This document shows, piece after piece, positions 1-9,573 of a DNA stretch of 64,000 bases (position 1 is its first letter; each line of letters starts with the position of its first letter). The DNA lies in the NCBI GenBank assembly GCA_029204225.1, contig MU832599.1, forward strand, positions 1-64,000, in the 5' to 3' direction. Source of the DNA: Diphasiastrum complanatum (lineage: Eukaryota; Streptophyta; Lycopodiopsida; Lycopodiales; Lycopodiaceae). Both the position numbers and the translations under genes were made by a program. Below the pieces are notes generated by a model, which ran no database searches, had not been told where the DNA came from, and saw only the letters and a program-made list of their open reading frames with translations.

Positions 1-230
1 TTTCTTCTTTTTTTCCACTCACTCTTTCTCACGCCATCTCCCTTGCTACCGCACTGCCAGCACAAGTACTCTCCCCTCTCTCCTTTGTTTCTCATCCTTC
101 GCGTCCTTTCACACGTCCTATTTTTTCCTCTCCATCCTCTGCTAGTCCCACATCTGTCAGTTCACCCTTCGTCCACTCTTCCTTCTGCACCATGTCCTCC
201 TTTTTTATCCTCGTCCTGTTTTTTTCGTCG

Positions 231-345
231 CTACTCACAGCCTAAGATGTCTGAGATCCGTGAGAAGCGCTTATGTTTCAATGTAAGAGTCCTGATCATA
301 CGCCCGTGATTGCCGACAGCCTACCACTGCTACTGCCGTCTATTT
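231..345 (+). pseudogene. Gag C-terminal zinc-knuckle remnant of the chromovirus
   Basis: One frame reads EIREKRLCFN and a shifted frame continues QCKSPDHTP. Together they resemble the REKGLCFxC...H...C knuckle that ends chromovirus Gag proteins. The two halves are in different frames, so there is at least one frameshift. This domain normally binds element RNA. The protease motif follows about 230 bp downstream, as expected. Confidence 0.5.
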
Positions 346-544
346 CCATGATGCTGACACACCTGATGATAGTCCTGATTCTGCCATATGCCTTCATATT
401 CTTGATGATGACCCACCTGTTGATCAGTTTGCCACACCCCACTGAGCCCGTTCCTGATCCCCCTGATCTAGTTTGTATGCCATGCTCAGCTTGCTTATGC
501 TACTTGGGCCGGTAAGCCGGGTCCACGCCATATCCATCTTCGCG

Positions 545-830
545 TACGTATCACTGTCGTGAGTTTATTGCCCTTGTTGACACGGGTAGCACTCACATCG
601 TTTCTCAGGCAATCATATTACTACACGCATTCGTGCTATGCCAGTCACTACGCCTCATCCCCTGCATGTTGAGGTTGCCAGCGCACACTCTTTTCCTAGC
701 ACGCAGATGTATCAGCAGCTTTCATATCGGATTGGAGACTTCCTTGGTCAGGCAGATTTTCATATTATTCCACTTACATGGTACGATCTTATCCTCGGTG
801 CTGATTGGTTTACAATCCCTTGGTGCAGAT
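545..830 (+). pseudogene. Retropepsin (aspartic protease) remnant of the chromovirus
   Basis: The catalytic motif reads LVDTGSTHIVSQ, with the DTGS codons at about 578-589. A second frame (638-871) carries the C-terminal part with YDLILGADWF, equivalent to the ILGxDWL motif near the end of gypsy proteases. A frameshift separates the two halves. In the live element this domain would cleave the Gag-Pol polyprotein. A near-identical stretch recurs at 5630-6000, which shows that two copies of one family lie here. Confidence 0.7.
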
Positions 831-1159
831 ACAGTAGACCTCCAGCAGCAGACATTGACATTCTCTCATGATGGACTCAGCATATATTTTCCGGTATTGA
901 TTCTCGGCAGGACTATCAGCTTATTTCCGGGAAGCAGTTCATACGGAGGCCTCCCGAAGGCCCACTGTGCGGCTATTCTTTCAGTTCAGCCAGTTCAGCC
1001 TATTGCGGATGTACCCACCTTTGCCACAGGTATTTTTTGAACTGTTGCGTGAATTTGAGCATGTTTTTAGAGAGCCGACTTAGTTACCACCTTTACGAGA
1101 TGTCAACCACCATATAGACTTGTTTCCCTCTGCATCACCTCCTTCTCGTCCTCCTTTTC

Positions 1160-1830
1160 CGTATGTCTATTGTTGAGCGCGAGGAAGTCCAGCGTCAGGC
1201 GTCTGATTTATTACGTCAAGGCCTTATTGTTCCTAGCCACAATCCTTTTGGTGCTCCTGTTTTACTTGTTGATAAGAAGGATGGTACTAAAACGTCTATG
1301 TATAGATTATCGTGCTTTAAATAAACTTACTATCCGTAATCAGTACCCTATCCCTCATATGGATGACCTGTTTGACCAGTTAAGCCAAGCCAAGATCTTT
1401 TCTAAACTTGACCTCCGTTCCGGTTATCACCAGATTCGTATGCATCCTCCTGATGAGCACAAGACAGCTATCCGTTACCCACTTTGGTCTGTATGAGTTT
1501 CGTGTCCTTCCTTTTGGTGTTACCAATGGCCCGCCCACTTTTCAGAACTGTCATGAATAACATCTTTCGTCTTCTGCTTGTTTATTTTGACAATATCCTC
1601 ATTTATAGCACCACTCTCTCTCTTCATGTTCAACACGGTTCGTTCTGTTTTTGTTTTGTTAGTTACTCATCATCTGTATGCTAAACGTTCTAAATGTTCT
1701 TTTGTTGTTGTACAATCGAGTTTTTGGGCTTCTTTGTTTACTAATGGTATTGTTCGTCTCGACCCTCGTAAGGTCTGTTCTATTCTTTCATGGCCTGTGC
1801 CTGCTGATGTTGTTTCTTGGTCTTGCTATC
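1160..1830 (+). pseudogene. Gypsy reverse transcriptase, broken, with altered YxDD
   Basis: The N-terminal RT stretch [19 protein letters not shown] is read in one frame. The core ([20 protein letters not shown], then [17 protein letters not shown]) is read in another, followed by VYFDNILIYS in a third. The catalytic YxDD box reads Y-F-D-N (codons 1583-1594), so the second catalytic aspartate is replaced by asparagine. Several frameshifts and the lost aspartate make this RT non-functional. The RT C-terminus and the beginning of RNase H continue to about 2010. Confidence 0.85.
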
Positions 1831-2008
1831 CATCTTTGTAAACCAGTTGCTCATTTTGCCACTCTTGCATCTCCTTTGCATGCTCTGTTGAAAAAGGAAA
1901 CTTCGTTTGCTTGGACTCCCGCATGTCAGTCAGCTTTTGATACTTTGAAGGTTAAGCTTACCACTGCCCCTGTTTTATGTCTTCCAGATTTTTCCCAGCG
2001 TTTTACTA

Positions 2009-3094
2009 TTGAGACTTGATGCTAGTTCCACAGGATTAGGTGCTTTGTTACGTCAGCGTCAGTGTGTTATTGCATATGAATCTCGTCGTCTTCGTTCGTA
2101 TGAGCAGCGCTATTCCACTCATGAAAAAGAGTTGCTTGCTATCATTTTTGCTTTAAAGAAGTGGCGTCATTATCTGTATCGTGTTCCGTGTGATGTTTTT
2201 ACTGATCATCAGTCACTTCGTTATTTGTATACACAAAAGGATCTTAGTGATCGTCAATACCGTTGGCTTCAGTTTTTACAGTCCTTTCATTTTGATATTC
2301 ATTATAAGCCTGGTAAAAGTAACGCTGCTGCTGATGCTTTGTCTCGTTTACCTGCTCTTACTTACAGTCTTGTTACGTCTCCCCACTCTTGGTATGATGA
2401 TCTTCCTCAGGCTTATGCCACATGTCCAAACTTTCGTGATGTTATGTCGTCTGCCTCTCGTCCTTCCTCTAACCCTCACCAGGTTTATTCCATTGTTAAT
2501 CATCATTTGTTTCACTATGGTTCGTTATGTATTCCCAGCACTCTCGACATACGTCCACAGCTCCTCCTTGATGCCCATTCCTCTCCTGTTGGTGGCCATT
2601 TTGGTTTTCAGAAGTCCTTGTTCCGTTTGAAAGAACATTTTTACTGGCCTTCCATGAAGCGTGAGCTTTCCCACCTTATTCATACTTGTGATTTTTGCCT
2701 TCGTAACAAGTATTCCCGTGAAAAACCTGGCGGTCTCCTTCAAAGTTGGCCTATTCCTTCCCGCCAATGGACTGATATATCTATGGACTTCATTTTAGGT
2801 CTTCCCCGTACTCAGCGTGGTCATGACTCTTGTTTGGTGGTAGTTGATAGGTTTTCTAAACAAGCTCATTTCATACCAGTCAAACGTACTATTACAGCAG
2901 AGCAGTGTGGTCGTATATTTATTTCTGAGCTTTTCCGCTTACATGGTCTCCCACGATCTATACTTACTGATCGGGATACCAAGTTTACATCAGGTTTTTG
3001 GACAGAGCTTATGCGTATCTTGGATGTTAGGATACTTATGGGCACTGCTTATCATTCTTCTTCTGCGGATGGTCAGTCTGAGGTTATTAACTAG
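2009..3094 (+). pseudogene. RNase H and integrase segment of the chromovirus, 361 open codons
   Basis: This is the best preserved part of the element. RNase H begins at DASSTGLGALL and contains TDHQSLRYL and ADALSRL. Integrase follows with an HHCC zinc domain (GGHFG...H...CDFC) and catalytic D, D and E in MDFILGLPR, LTDRDTKF and DGQSEVIN. A TAG codon stops the frame just after the catalytic glutamate helix. The upstream end is frameshifted from RT at about 2010. The domains would copy and insert the element's cDNA. All three integrase catalytic residues are still present, unlike the gypsy copy at 34.9 kb. Confidence 0.85.
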
Positions 3095-3160
3095 GTATTG
3101 GAGGATTATTTACAACATTATGTTTCTCCTTCTGGTTGTGATTAAGATCAGCATTTATGT

Positions 3161-3897
3161 TTGGCTGAGTATAGTTATAACAGTTCTGTTAGTTCCAGCA
3201 CAGGTGTTTCTCCTTTCTTGCTTGCTCATGGATACTCACCAGTTCTACCCGGTATACCTGCTCCTCCAGATGATGCACCTGTTACTATTTCAGCTTATCT
3301 TTCGAGTGCTCGCGAGATTATTACTAGAGCTACTACTCATTTACAGCATATTCAGCAGCGGTACAGGATCATTGTTGATCGTCATCGACGCCATGTTGAG
3401 TTTGCAGAGGGAGATACTGTTTTTCTCCGGTTACGCTTTGCTCGCCATCGCTTTGTATAGGGTCTTGCTTCTACTGAGAAGCTTGCGCCGCGCTATTATG
3501 GGCCTTTTTAGATTCTTGAGCGCCTCAGTCCAGTTACATATCGTCTTGAGTTACCTGCTGCTACTCGGGCTTGTGATATCTTTCATGTCAGTTTATTACG
3601 TGCTGCTATTGAGGATGATGCTCCTCGAGATTCCTCATTTCTGCAGATCCATAGCTTTTTCCATTCCTGCCAGCTGCTATTTTACAGGTGCGCTTATTGC
3701 ATAGTCGTTGCCATCGGCAGGTTCAGTTTTTGGTCCAATGGGATGGTCGTCCTATTAAGGAGGCTACTTGGGAGCCCATTGATGTTTTTTATCATACCCC
3801 TATCTTGGCTAATCAGACTCGATCACTTGCAGCTACCATTGCTTCTCGGGATGCTCCAGCTTCTCTTGATGTTCCTTTCTCAGATGGGATATCTTGA
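3161..3897 (+). pseudogene. Integrase C-terminus and chromodomain of the chromovirus
   Basis: The first frame (3161-3460) reads SPFLLAHGYSPVLPG and the linker with HRRHVEFAEGD. A shifted frame carries the GPF/Y-like part (APRYYGPF, FHVSLLR). The last frame (3688-3897) reads QFLVQWDGRPIKEATWEPID, a typical chromodomain strand-helix signature, and ends at TGA. Chromodomains guide integration toward modified chromatin. Frameshifts at about 3460 and 3690 break the chain. Confidence 0.8.
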
Positions 3898-3939
3898 CGC
3901 AGTATTTTTCTCTGGCAACTGGTTCTTTCTTGTTTTGCC

Positions 3940-4450
3940 TACATTGGGGGCAATGTTCTTTATAGCCAGGGAGAGTTACGGACTACAGGATACAGGCCCA
4001 CTGGGCTACTCTGCATATATTCCGCAGGCCTCTTTACATTTACTGTTGGTTATGTATATTTCTGGTTACGCATTTTATATTAGTCATGTACAGGCCCCAG
4101 AGCCTTTTTATATGCTTATGACCTGCACTGGGTCCTTTTTTATGACATTGACTGGCCTTGGGCCCTTATTATATGGTTATATGTGGAGTGGGGGCCCGTA
4201 GGAGGGCGCACTATTTTCCCTCCACATTTTACCTCCCTTTACTTTTGAATTCCTATTTTAGGGTTCATTGGTAGGGTATTTATAGGGGCATTTGTACACT
4301 CATTTTTCAGATTATTGATTGGTATTGCTTGGGCTCTTCGTGGGTGAACCTATTGTCTTGTCTATTGCTTGTAGGGCTTTAGTCTATTGCTGTCTTTTAT
4401 GCTTCATTGATTCAACACCTGAGATTTTGATCATATCTAATATTCTTCCC
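3940..4450 (+). repeat. Probable LTR region shared by two tandem chromovirus copies
   Basis: It lies between the chromodomain stop of one copy and the gag start of the next, where an LTR must be if the copies are in tandem. It contains a TATA-like box in a T-rich context. A G-rich run just before 3950 (TTGGGGGCAATG) could be the polypurine tract. I cannot fix either LTR end, and no clear tRNA primer site precedes the gag at 4462. Confidence 0.45.
4277..4284 (+). promoter_or_regulatory. TATA-like box inside the LTR region
   Basis: TATTTATA follows GGTAGGG and precedes a pyrimidine-rich tract, placed about 180 bp before the next gag frame. This is the usual position of an LTR core promoter. 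Function is inferred. Confidence 0.35.
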
Positions 4451-4461
4451 ACTTATGGTAC

Positions 4462-5257
4462 TTGAAGATCCCTCGTGATTCCTCTGCCAATGATGTTGAC
4501 CCTCTACAGGAGACTCTTCAAACGGTCATGCAACACATGTTACAACCACAGCTAAATGCCTTGCACTATTCACAAGATAAGCTTAAAGCTCAACTTTCTG
4601 CCATTCAGGATCAAGTTAATTTTGGCCTAACATCCCAAGCCTCTGCCGCTTCCTCTTCAGATCCAGTCCCACCTCCAGTTCCACCGATAGTCCATCCACC
4701 TCCAATTCCACCAATGGTTCCAATGCTACGTCCAGTTTCACCAGTGGTCATTCTTCAGGTCCCAAATTTCATATGATCATGACTTTCGCGAATCAAGTCT
4801 AGCTTTATAGGTATTCATGATCTTCAAAAATTGATTAGCCAAGTTGGAGACTTACTTTCTTATGTTCCCTAAGACTGACCATCATCATATTCACTTAGTC
4901 GACTTACATTTTTTGGTTGATGCTGCTACCTCTGGTGGCGGGCTTTTTGTCGTGATCCTGCTCATGAGGGGATGTAGTTATGGTCTACTTTTTGAATTAA
5001 GCTCCGGCTATAATGAATCCTCAGTAAATGGTTCGACAGCAAGATATCTTTTGGAGTCGTTCCCAACCAATGATTTGAGCTCCTACAATGACCATTTTAC
5101 GAAGCTATCTTATTTATTCACCAATCTTCATACTGAGGAGCTAGTTTCTCGCTACATTGCTAGCCTTTGTGGTGCACTCAGGCATGATGTTGCTAGCTTT
5201 CATGCTACTTCATTGTCTGATGCCATGTCCCTTGCTACAACCTTACAACATAAGTAG
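4462..5257 (+). pseudogene. Gag of the second chromovirus copy, broken
   Basis: The first frame (4462-4776) has a polar, helix-prone N-terminus followed by a proline-rich stretch (PVPPPVPPIVHPPPIPP). The second frame (4844-5257) contains a retrotransposon gag core: YLLESFPTNDLSSYNDHFTK, then SRYIASLCGALRHDVASF. The core is joined out of frame. Gag would form the virus-like particle. A protease remnant of the same copy follows at 5.63 kb; RT, RNase H and integrase of this copy are missing. Confidence 0.6.
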
Positions 5258-5629
5258 CCTGGATTTTCTTCTCGTCCTCCCTGATCTACTATCGCTCCTA
5301 TTGTTCCTTCTTCTTCTCCTTTTATTCCATCCTCTGCTTCTCACACTCCCACCCCTTTTCCTACTTACATCTGTTGTTATTCTCCCACTTACTATGTTGA
5401 GATACACACTAAGAGTTTAGATTTTTCTTGTAAAAGCCCAGACATATGGTACAAGATCGTTGCTAGTCTTTTATTACTACTACTGACGTGTTTCCATGAG
5501 AGCAAGGGCAAGAGGAAGGACAACTCTAACCTTTATAACTAGATCTTTTATAATCCACCTGATTGTGACTCTATTGATTCTCATCTAGCCGATCCTAGCC
5601 TTGTTGATCTTGCTCTTGCTGAATGTCAT

Positions 5630-6000
5630 GCTTAGCTTGCTTATGCCACATGGGCTAGTAAGCCCAGTCCACGATCTATTCAGCTTTGCAACGCATTACT
5701 TGTCATGAGTCCATTGCCTTCGTGAATACCAACAGTACTCATTCTTTCTTGAGTAGTCACTTTTGTCACGTATATGAGCTACTCTTGTTGCAACCACTTA
5801 GCCTTTACGTGTCAAGGTTGCTAGTTCCCACACTTTTCCGAGTACTCATATTTTCCAAGGCATTCAGTATTAGATTGGGGATTTCCTTGGGTAGCTTCTT
5901 TTCACAATATTACTCTTGAGTGCTATGATATCATCCTTGGTGCAAATTGGTTTTCTTCCATTAATCTATTCCTCTAGATTTCAGCATAATCGCTTGTATT
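5630..6000 (+). pseudogene. Protease remnant of the second chromovirus copy
   Basis: The DNA from about 5625 (CTTAGCTTGCTTATGCCACA) closely matches 484 onward (CTCAGCTTGCTTATGCTACT) and stays alignable through the protease region to about 6000. The catalytic DTGS box seen at 578 is degraded here to a sequence reading NTNSTHSF. The copy stops before RT and is followed by LINE sequence. Confidence 0.55.
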
Positions 6001-6099
6001 GCGTAAGGCAGTGACACAAGTTCACTTTGGATGATCAGCCAGTATAGATAATCTCTTCCTATACATAACTGGGGGTTCTATTTATATGAACTATCTTTA

Positions 6100-7050
6100 G
6101 TATGAGACATGTAGCCACTAGCCTACACGGGAGGGGTTGGTCTTCTCTTGTCAGCTTGAAGCGGTTCTACTTCAGATGCATCATGCCATATATGAGAGGC
6201 TCAAAGTGTCATCTTTTTGACACCCTGGTCACCCCCACATTTATGTATGCTTCAAAGACATGTTGTATAGGACTTACCTCAACAGAATGGGCTAGCCTTA
6301 CACGACTCCAATTTTCTACACTAATGCATATGATACAGGCCAAGCCCTCTATTCCACTGTTCCACATTAGATTATCCTAGCTAAGTTAGACATGTCCCCC
6401 AAAAAAGTGGAGGCTAATTTTTGGTTGATCATCTATATGCACATAGTCTTGGAGTTTGGAGAAATTGATATGGGGAGACTAACTTGGCTAGCACTAATAT
6501 CTTCTCATAGGATTTATGAGCAAGACATTACTTATCATGGCATTATCAAGTCTCCTACCTACTAGAGTCTTTTAGCATTTCCATATCTCACCTTCCCCAA
6601 GGTGCTCAATTAGATATCCATTATAGACCATGTATCCAAAGTGTATGGCCCACGAGAGTTGGGGGCAAGCTAGATTTTTACAAAACTCACTTCTTGAAGA
6701 TGAATGCAGTAGGCAACCTGGTCACAACTCAGTATGTAGACTCAAGAGTATCACGTTATTCACTTTGGGAGAGCTCAAAGTATCTCCACAACAGGTAAAT
6801 GTGGAGATAGGCTGTTTCCATGGGACTAGCAGAGAAGACAAAATCAGTTAGTTGTGCACTGTGGGGGACGTGGAGAGAGGAGCACTTTATCTTTCGGTGA
6901 ATGAGATCAAAAGCAAATACCATTATCTCTTTTAGGATCACATAGTCCCACTCCATTCATTGATATCATAGGGGGACCCACATTGTGCAGCTTTGATGAT
7001 ATGGCGGATGTTTCGTTTAAGGAGAGGCCAATATCATAGTGCCCACTCCA
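6100..7050 (+). pseudogene. LINE 3' fragment (end of ORF2 with zinc-finger-like tail)
   Basis: The first frame reads KCHLFDTLVTPTFMYASKT, which matches the post-RT LFDxLVxPxxxYGxE block of plant non-LTR elements. A shifted stretch at 6750-6850 reads ITLFTLGELKV and NVEIGCFHGTSREDKIS. This resembles the ...RxGxHxLxxExGRWxxxxRxxRxC segment before the C-terminal cysteine/histidine motif. Several stops and frameshifts are present. No poly(A) tail or target duplication was seen. The LINE call rests on pattern memory of these blocks. Confidence 0.5.
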
Positions 7051-8289
7051 ATGCAAAGGATTTTCAGCCTTTCATTATCTCCTCTATACATCGGCCCAAA
7101 GTAGATATGGAGTCAGAGTTAGGCCATGAGACTACCATTCCTTTTAAATATCAGTAGGGCTAGAGATAATGTCCTTGTCAACAACAAAGATTCACAATTC
7201 CGCGCACCCCCTCCGCCACACAGTACAAACACAATCATTGTACATAATGTACGACCTCAACATCAACATCCACCTTTTTCACATCTCTGTCTCAGGAGCT
7301 CAAAACTTGTCACAATTTCTCCCTCCCACACTCACCACCTCTTTTTCTACATGTGCCTTTTCTTACTTCCCTACCTACCTCTCTCATTTTTCTATCTCCT
7401 TACACCTTATGGATGGAAGATTTTGTTAACAAAATCTTCTATTGTAGATTGTAAGGTTAGCCAACCCTACCTTAACATCACTTCTAGCCATAATGCTAGA
7501 CCTTATATCTTAATTTCATGTCTTGGATGGTACCCCACATAACAAAGAAGACATGCAACCTTCAACCTCTTGGAACCCACTCACAAAGCCTTAAAGCCTC
7601 TTCACGTGTAAACCCATCACCCATTCTTGATGTCATCCCTTCCCTGGAGCACACCACCTGTTCTCCCAAATTCACTTCACATATTACCGCCCATTCTCCA
7701 TGCATTCCACCCATTCTTACCTGTTGAACCAGTCTACCAACTGCCATCAACCTGCTGTAACGGGTGAATCGGCCAAAGAACTATTTTTCAAACATTGTAT
7801 TACCTACTGAACAGGTCAGGATAGGTTGGAGGCTGGCCCATTCGCTCTCAACTCAGGAGAGCAGGCAGTCATTGTAGGGGTCCATGCAAAGGTGCAAAAT
7901 GACAACCTGATTGACGTCAAGATCAGGCCGAGTTCATCTTCATGTAATTACGCTCTTAGGCCATAAAAAATATATTATGCATAAGGTGGACTGGATGCAT
8001 GACAGGTCTACGCAGTACATCAGTTAGGCATAGGTCACATGCACAAAAATAAACTTACACCCTGAACGTCCACATGAGCCTTCATACCTTTGTACAAAGT
8101 TTATTGCACTTGATTATTTGTACACTTCTCTGGAGGTGAAGGCTTAGTCATGAGGAACGCTAGCATGTGTCCTAGTGCTAAACCTTACATTAACCATTAG
8201 CAAAACTTAGATTTTTGTTTCTACGTCCTCAAATTTGCTTAACTACCATTTTGGGCATGCAACACGTGAATAGCAGCATGATCGCTAAC
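7051..8289. other. Intergenic or intronic stretch without a recognised gene
   Basis: No reading frame here shows a recognisable domain. The C-rich frames at 7126-7750 look like low-complexity pyrimidine DNA. The right part lies directly downstream of the two host exons (minus strand) and may hold further exons that I could not identify. A 24-bp perfect palindrome sits at 7416-7439. Confidence 0.4.
7416..7439. repeat. 24-bp perfect palindrome
   Basis: The 24 bases starting GAAGATTTTGTT and ending AACAAAATCTTC equal their own reverse complement with no spacer. It is AT-rich with a GTTAAC centre. It is not at the end of any element I recognise. Confidence 0.8.
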
Positions 8290-8374
8290 CTGCTGATGGA
8301 GCAGTTTGAGGTGGGCCTTCTCCCGTATATTGACCATATCATGCAAAGCTCCAAGATCTAGTGTTGGTAAGTAC
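8290..8374 (-). CDS. Host gene exon (downstream of the pair), function unknown
   Basis: On the minus strand the sequence AGAGCAG ends an intron and exon sequence starts at 8374. It reads YLPTLDLGALHDMVNIREKA, then HLKLLHQQ, followed by a GTTAGC donor-like site. The exon is 85 bp and completes the split Arg codon left by the exon at 8700-8874. The joined segment is continuous, basic and helical. It seems similar to a conserved plant protein family that I recall but cannot name, so I give no function. Further exons should lie below 8289 and were not found. Confidence 0.5.
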
Positions 8375-8699
8375 CTGCTCTGGCACAAAGATGCATGCGC
8401 TACTGAATCAAGCTCTGTTAAAAAAAAAAGTACTTTTTTATTACCCTAATGTCAGCTAAAAAATGTACTGTTTTCTGTGATTGAACTGTTCTGCTAAAGA
8501 ATGAGCTGTTTTCTGCAATTAAACCAACAAAATGAGACCACAATTTTGACTAAGCATGGCAATAACTACTGAGATTGATCCTTATTGCAGAGTATATCCG
8601 CTTGCGCCCAATGTAACCGTGACTAAAGAGCTTGGCATTTTGATACAAGAAAGATTGAAATAGAAGATTGTGAATGACTAATTATACGTAAGCGCGTAC

Positions 8700-8874
8700 C
8701 GCTCAGACAGGAGAGCATTGACGAGAGCATTTGCCACTGAAAGTCCCTTGGCAGAGGCAGAAACCCATGCTGTATGCTCTGCGAACATAGATGACCAAGC
8801 GTTGCGCACTCTGCGCTGTGCAGCGGGCCGCCATAGCCTGGTTCCTGCCGGCGAACCATTATGTTGCTCCATAG
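8700..8874 (-). CDS. Host gene exon (upstream of the pair), function unknown
   Basis: The exon is bounded on the minus strand by an acceptor (TATGTTTTCTAG) and a GTACGC donor. It reads NGSPAGTRLWRPAAQRRVRN, then AWSSMFAEHTAWVSASAK and ALVNALLSER, with the last Arg codon split by the intron. The intron to the next exon is 325 bp (8375-8699) with GT and AG ends. The exon is clearly more GC-rich than its surroundings and has no stop. An in-frame ATG lies just after the acceptor. A weaker alternative donor (GTATAA) lies 13 bp further on, but it would not keep frame with the next exon. Whether the gene is expressed is unknown. Confidence 0.5.
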
Positions 8875-8962
8875 CTAGAAAACATATACACACACGCTCC
8901 CATGATTTATTAATAAAGCAAGGAATTCTATTTTAAAATAGTGTTTACTTTTTCACAAACTC

Positions 8963-8979
8963 CATTCACCAATTTAAAC
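8963..8979. repeat. Target-site duplication of the SINE, left copy
   Basis: CATTCACCAATTTAAAC is identical to 9059-9075 on the other side of the 79-bp insert. Seventeen perfect bases is far beyond chance at this spacing. Confidence 0.9.
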
Positions 8980-9058
8980 GGGGTTGGCTCAGTTGGTTGG
9001 CTTGGCATCCAAAGTTTCTTTGGTCCCAGGTTCGAGCCTCCCCTTAGAAACCAAGAAG
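8980..9058 (+). mobile_element. Very short tRNA-like SINE/retroposon
   Basis: The 79-bp insert has a pol III A box (TGGCTCAGTTGG, 8985-8996) and B box (GGTTCGAGCCT, 9029-9039) 32 bases apart, as in tRNA genes. It starts with GGGG and has CCCC after the B box, like an acceptor stem. It is flanked by a perfect 17-bp direct repeat, CATTCACCAATTTAAAC (8963-8979 and 9059-9075), the mark of LINE-assisted insertion. No body or poly(A) tail follows the tRNA-like part, only about 16 A-rich bases. It lies in or near the intron upstream of the host exon. Confidence 0.8.
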
Positions 9059-9490
9059 CATTCACCAATTTAAACACATACAATACAATTTGTAAAGTGT
9101 AATTCCAACTGGATGATCACATATTTATTTGATTAGTTAAAATTTAATAAAAAAAAATTAGGCCTTTTTGCAAAAGTTAAATGTCGCAAGGCCTAATAGT
9201 CAAGTTAGTGAATAAAAAAGGTTCCTCCCAAATTCAAATCTTAAATAATAAGGGAAGTAGAAACTGGCTAATAGGATTTGAGACCAAGGCCCTAAAATTC
9301 AATATATATAGTGGTACTTTGTGATTCATTTTCATGCTCATTTTAATCAAGCAAGTGGAACCTCTGTTGGTTTGCAAATCAAATGTCCTTGCTCTTCCTC
9401 TTGCTCCATCTCTCATGTTTTATTTAGATTTTCTTATTATTTGGATTTGCAAATTGTTGGGATTGAATCTTGTTATACTTTTTATGAGAG

Positions 9491-9493
<3 letters not shown>

Positions 9494-9522
<29 letters not shown>
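9494..9522. repeat. (AG)n microsatellite
   Basis: An uninterrupted AG run of about 29 bases, 50 bp before the left end of the copia LTR. Confidence 0.95.
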
Positions 9523-9525
<3 letters not shown>

Positions 9526-9573
9526 TAAGCTTTATCTTTGATGAACTAGAGCTAATATGATCATAGTATTACA

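Larger units (their letters stand above)
1..4450 (+). mobile_element. Ty3/gypsy chromovirus, decayed, left end outside window
   Basis: The domain order on the plus strand is gag zinc knuckle, aspartic protease, reverse transcriptase, RNase H, integrase and chromodomain. This is the standard order of a Ty3/gypsy chromovirus. An LTR-like region with a TATA box follows. Frameshifts and stops separate most domains, but RNase H plus integrase remain open for 361 codons. The 5' LTR and most of gag lie left of the window. A second copy of the same family starts directly after the LTR-like region (4462 onward), and a scrap of the same chromodomain lies near 47.04 kb. Clade assignment rests on the chromodomain and general RT/integrase motifs; the exact family is not recognised. 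Confidence 0.85.

Noticed and set aside
2844-3704. 286-codon plus-strand frame rich in Leu, Ile and Val, looking like a membrane protein
   Set aside because: It overlaps the integrase frame in another phase. The hydrophobicity comes from T-rich codons of the real integrase region.
8980-9045. Functional tRNA gene
   Set aside because: A and B boxes are present, but the acceptor and anticodon arms do not pair well and the unit is flanked by a 17-bp target duplication, so it is a retroposon.
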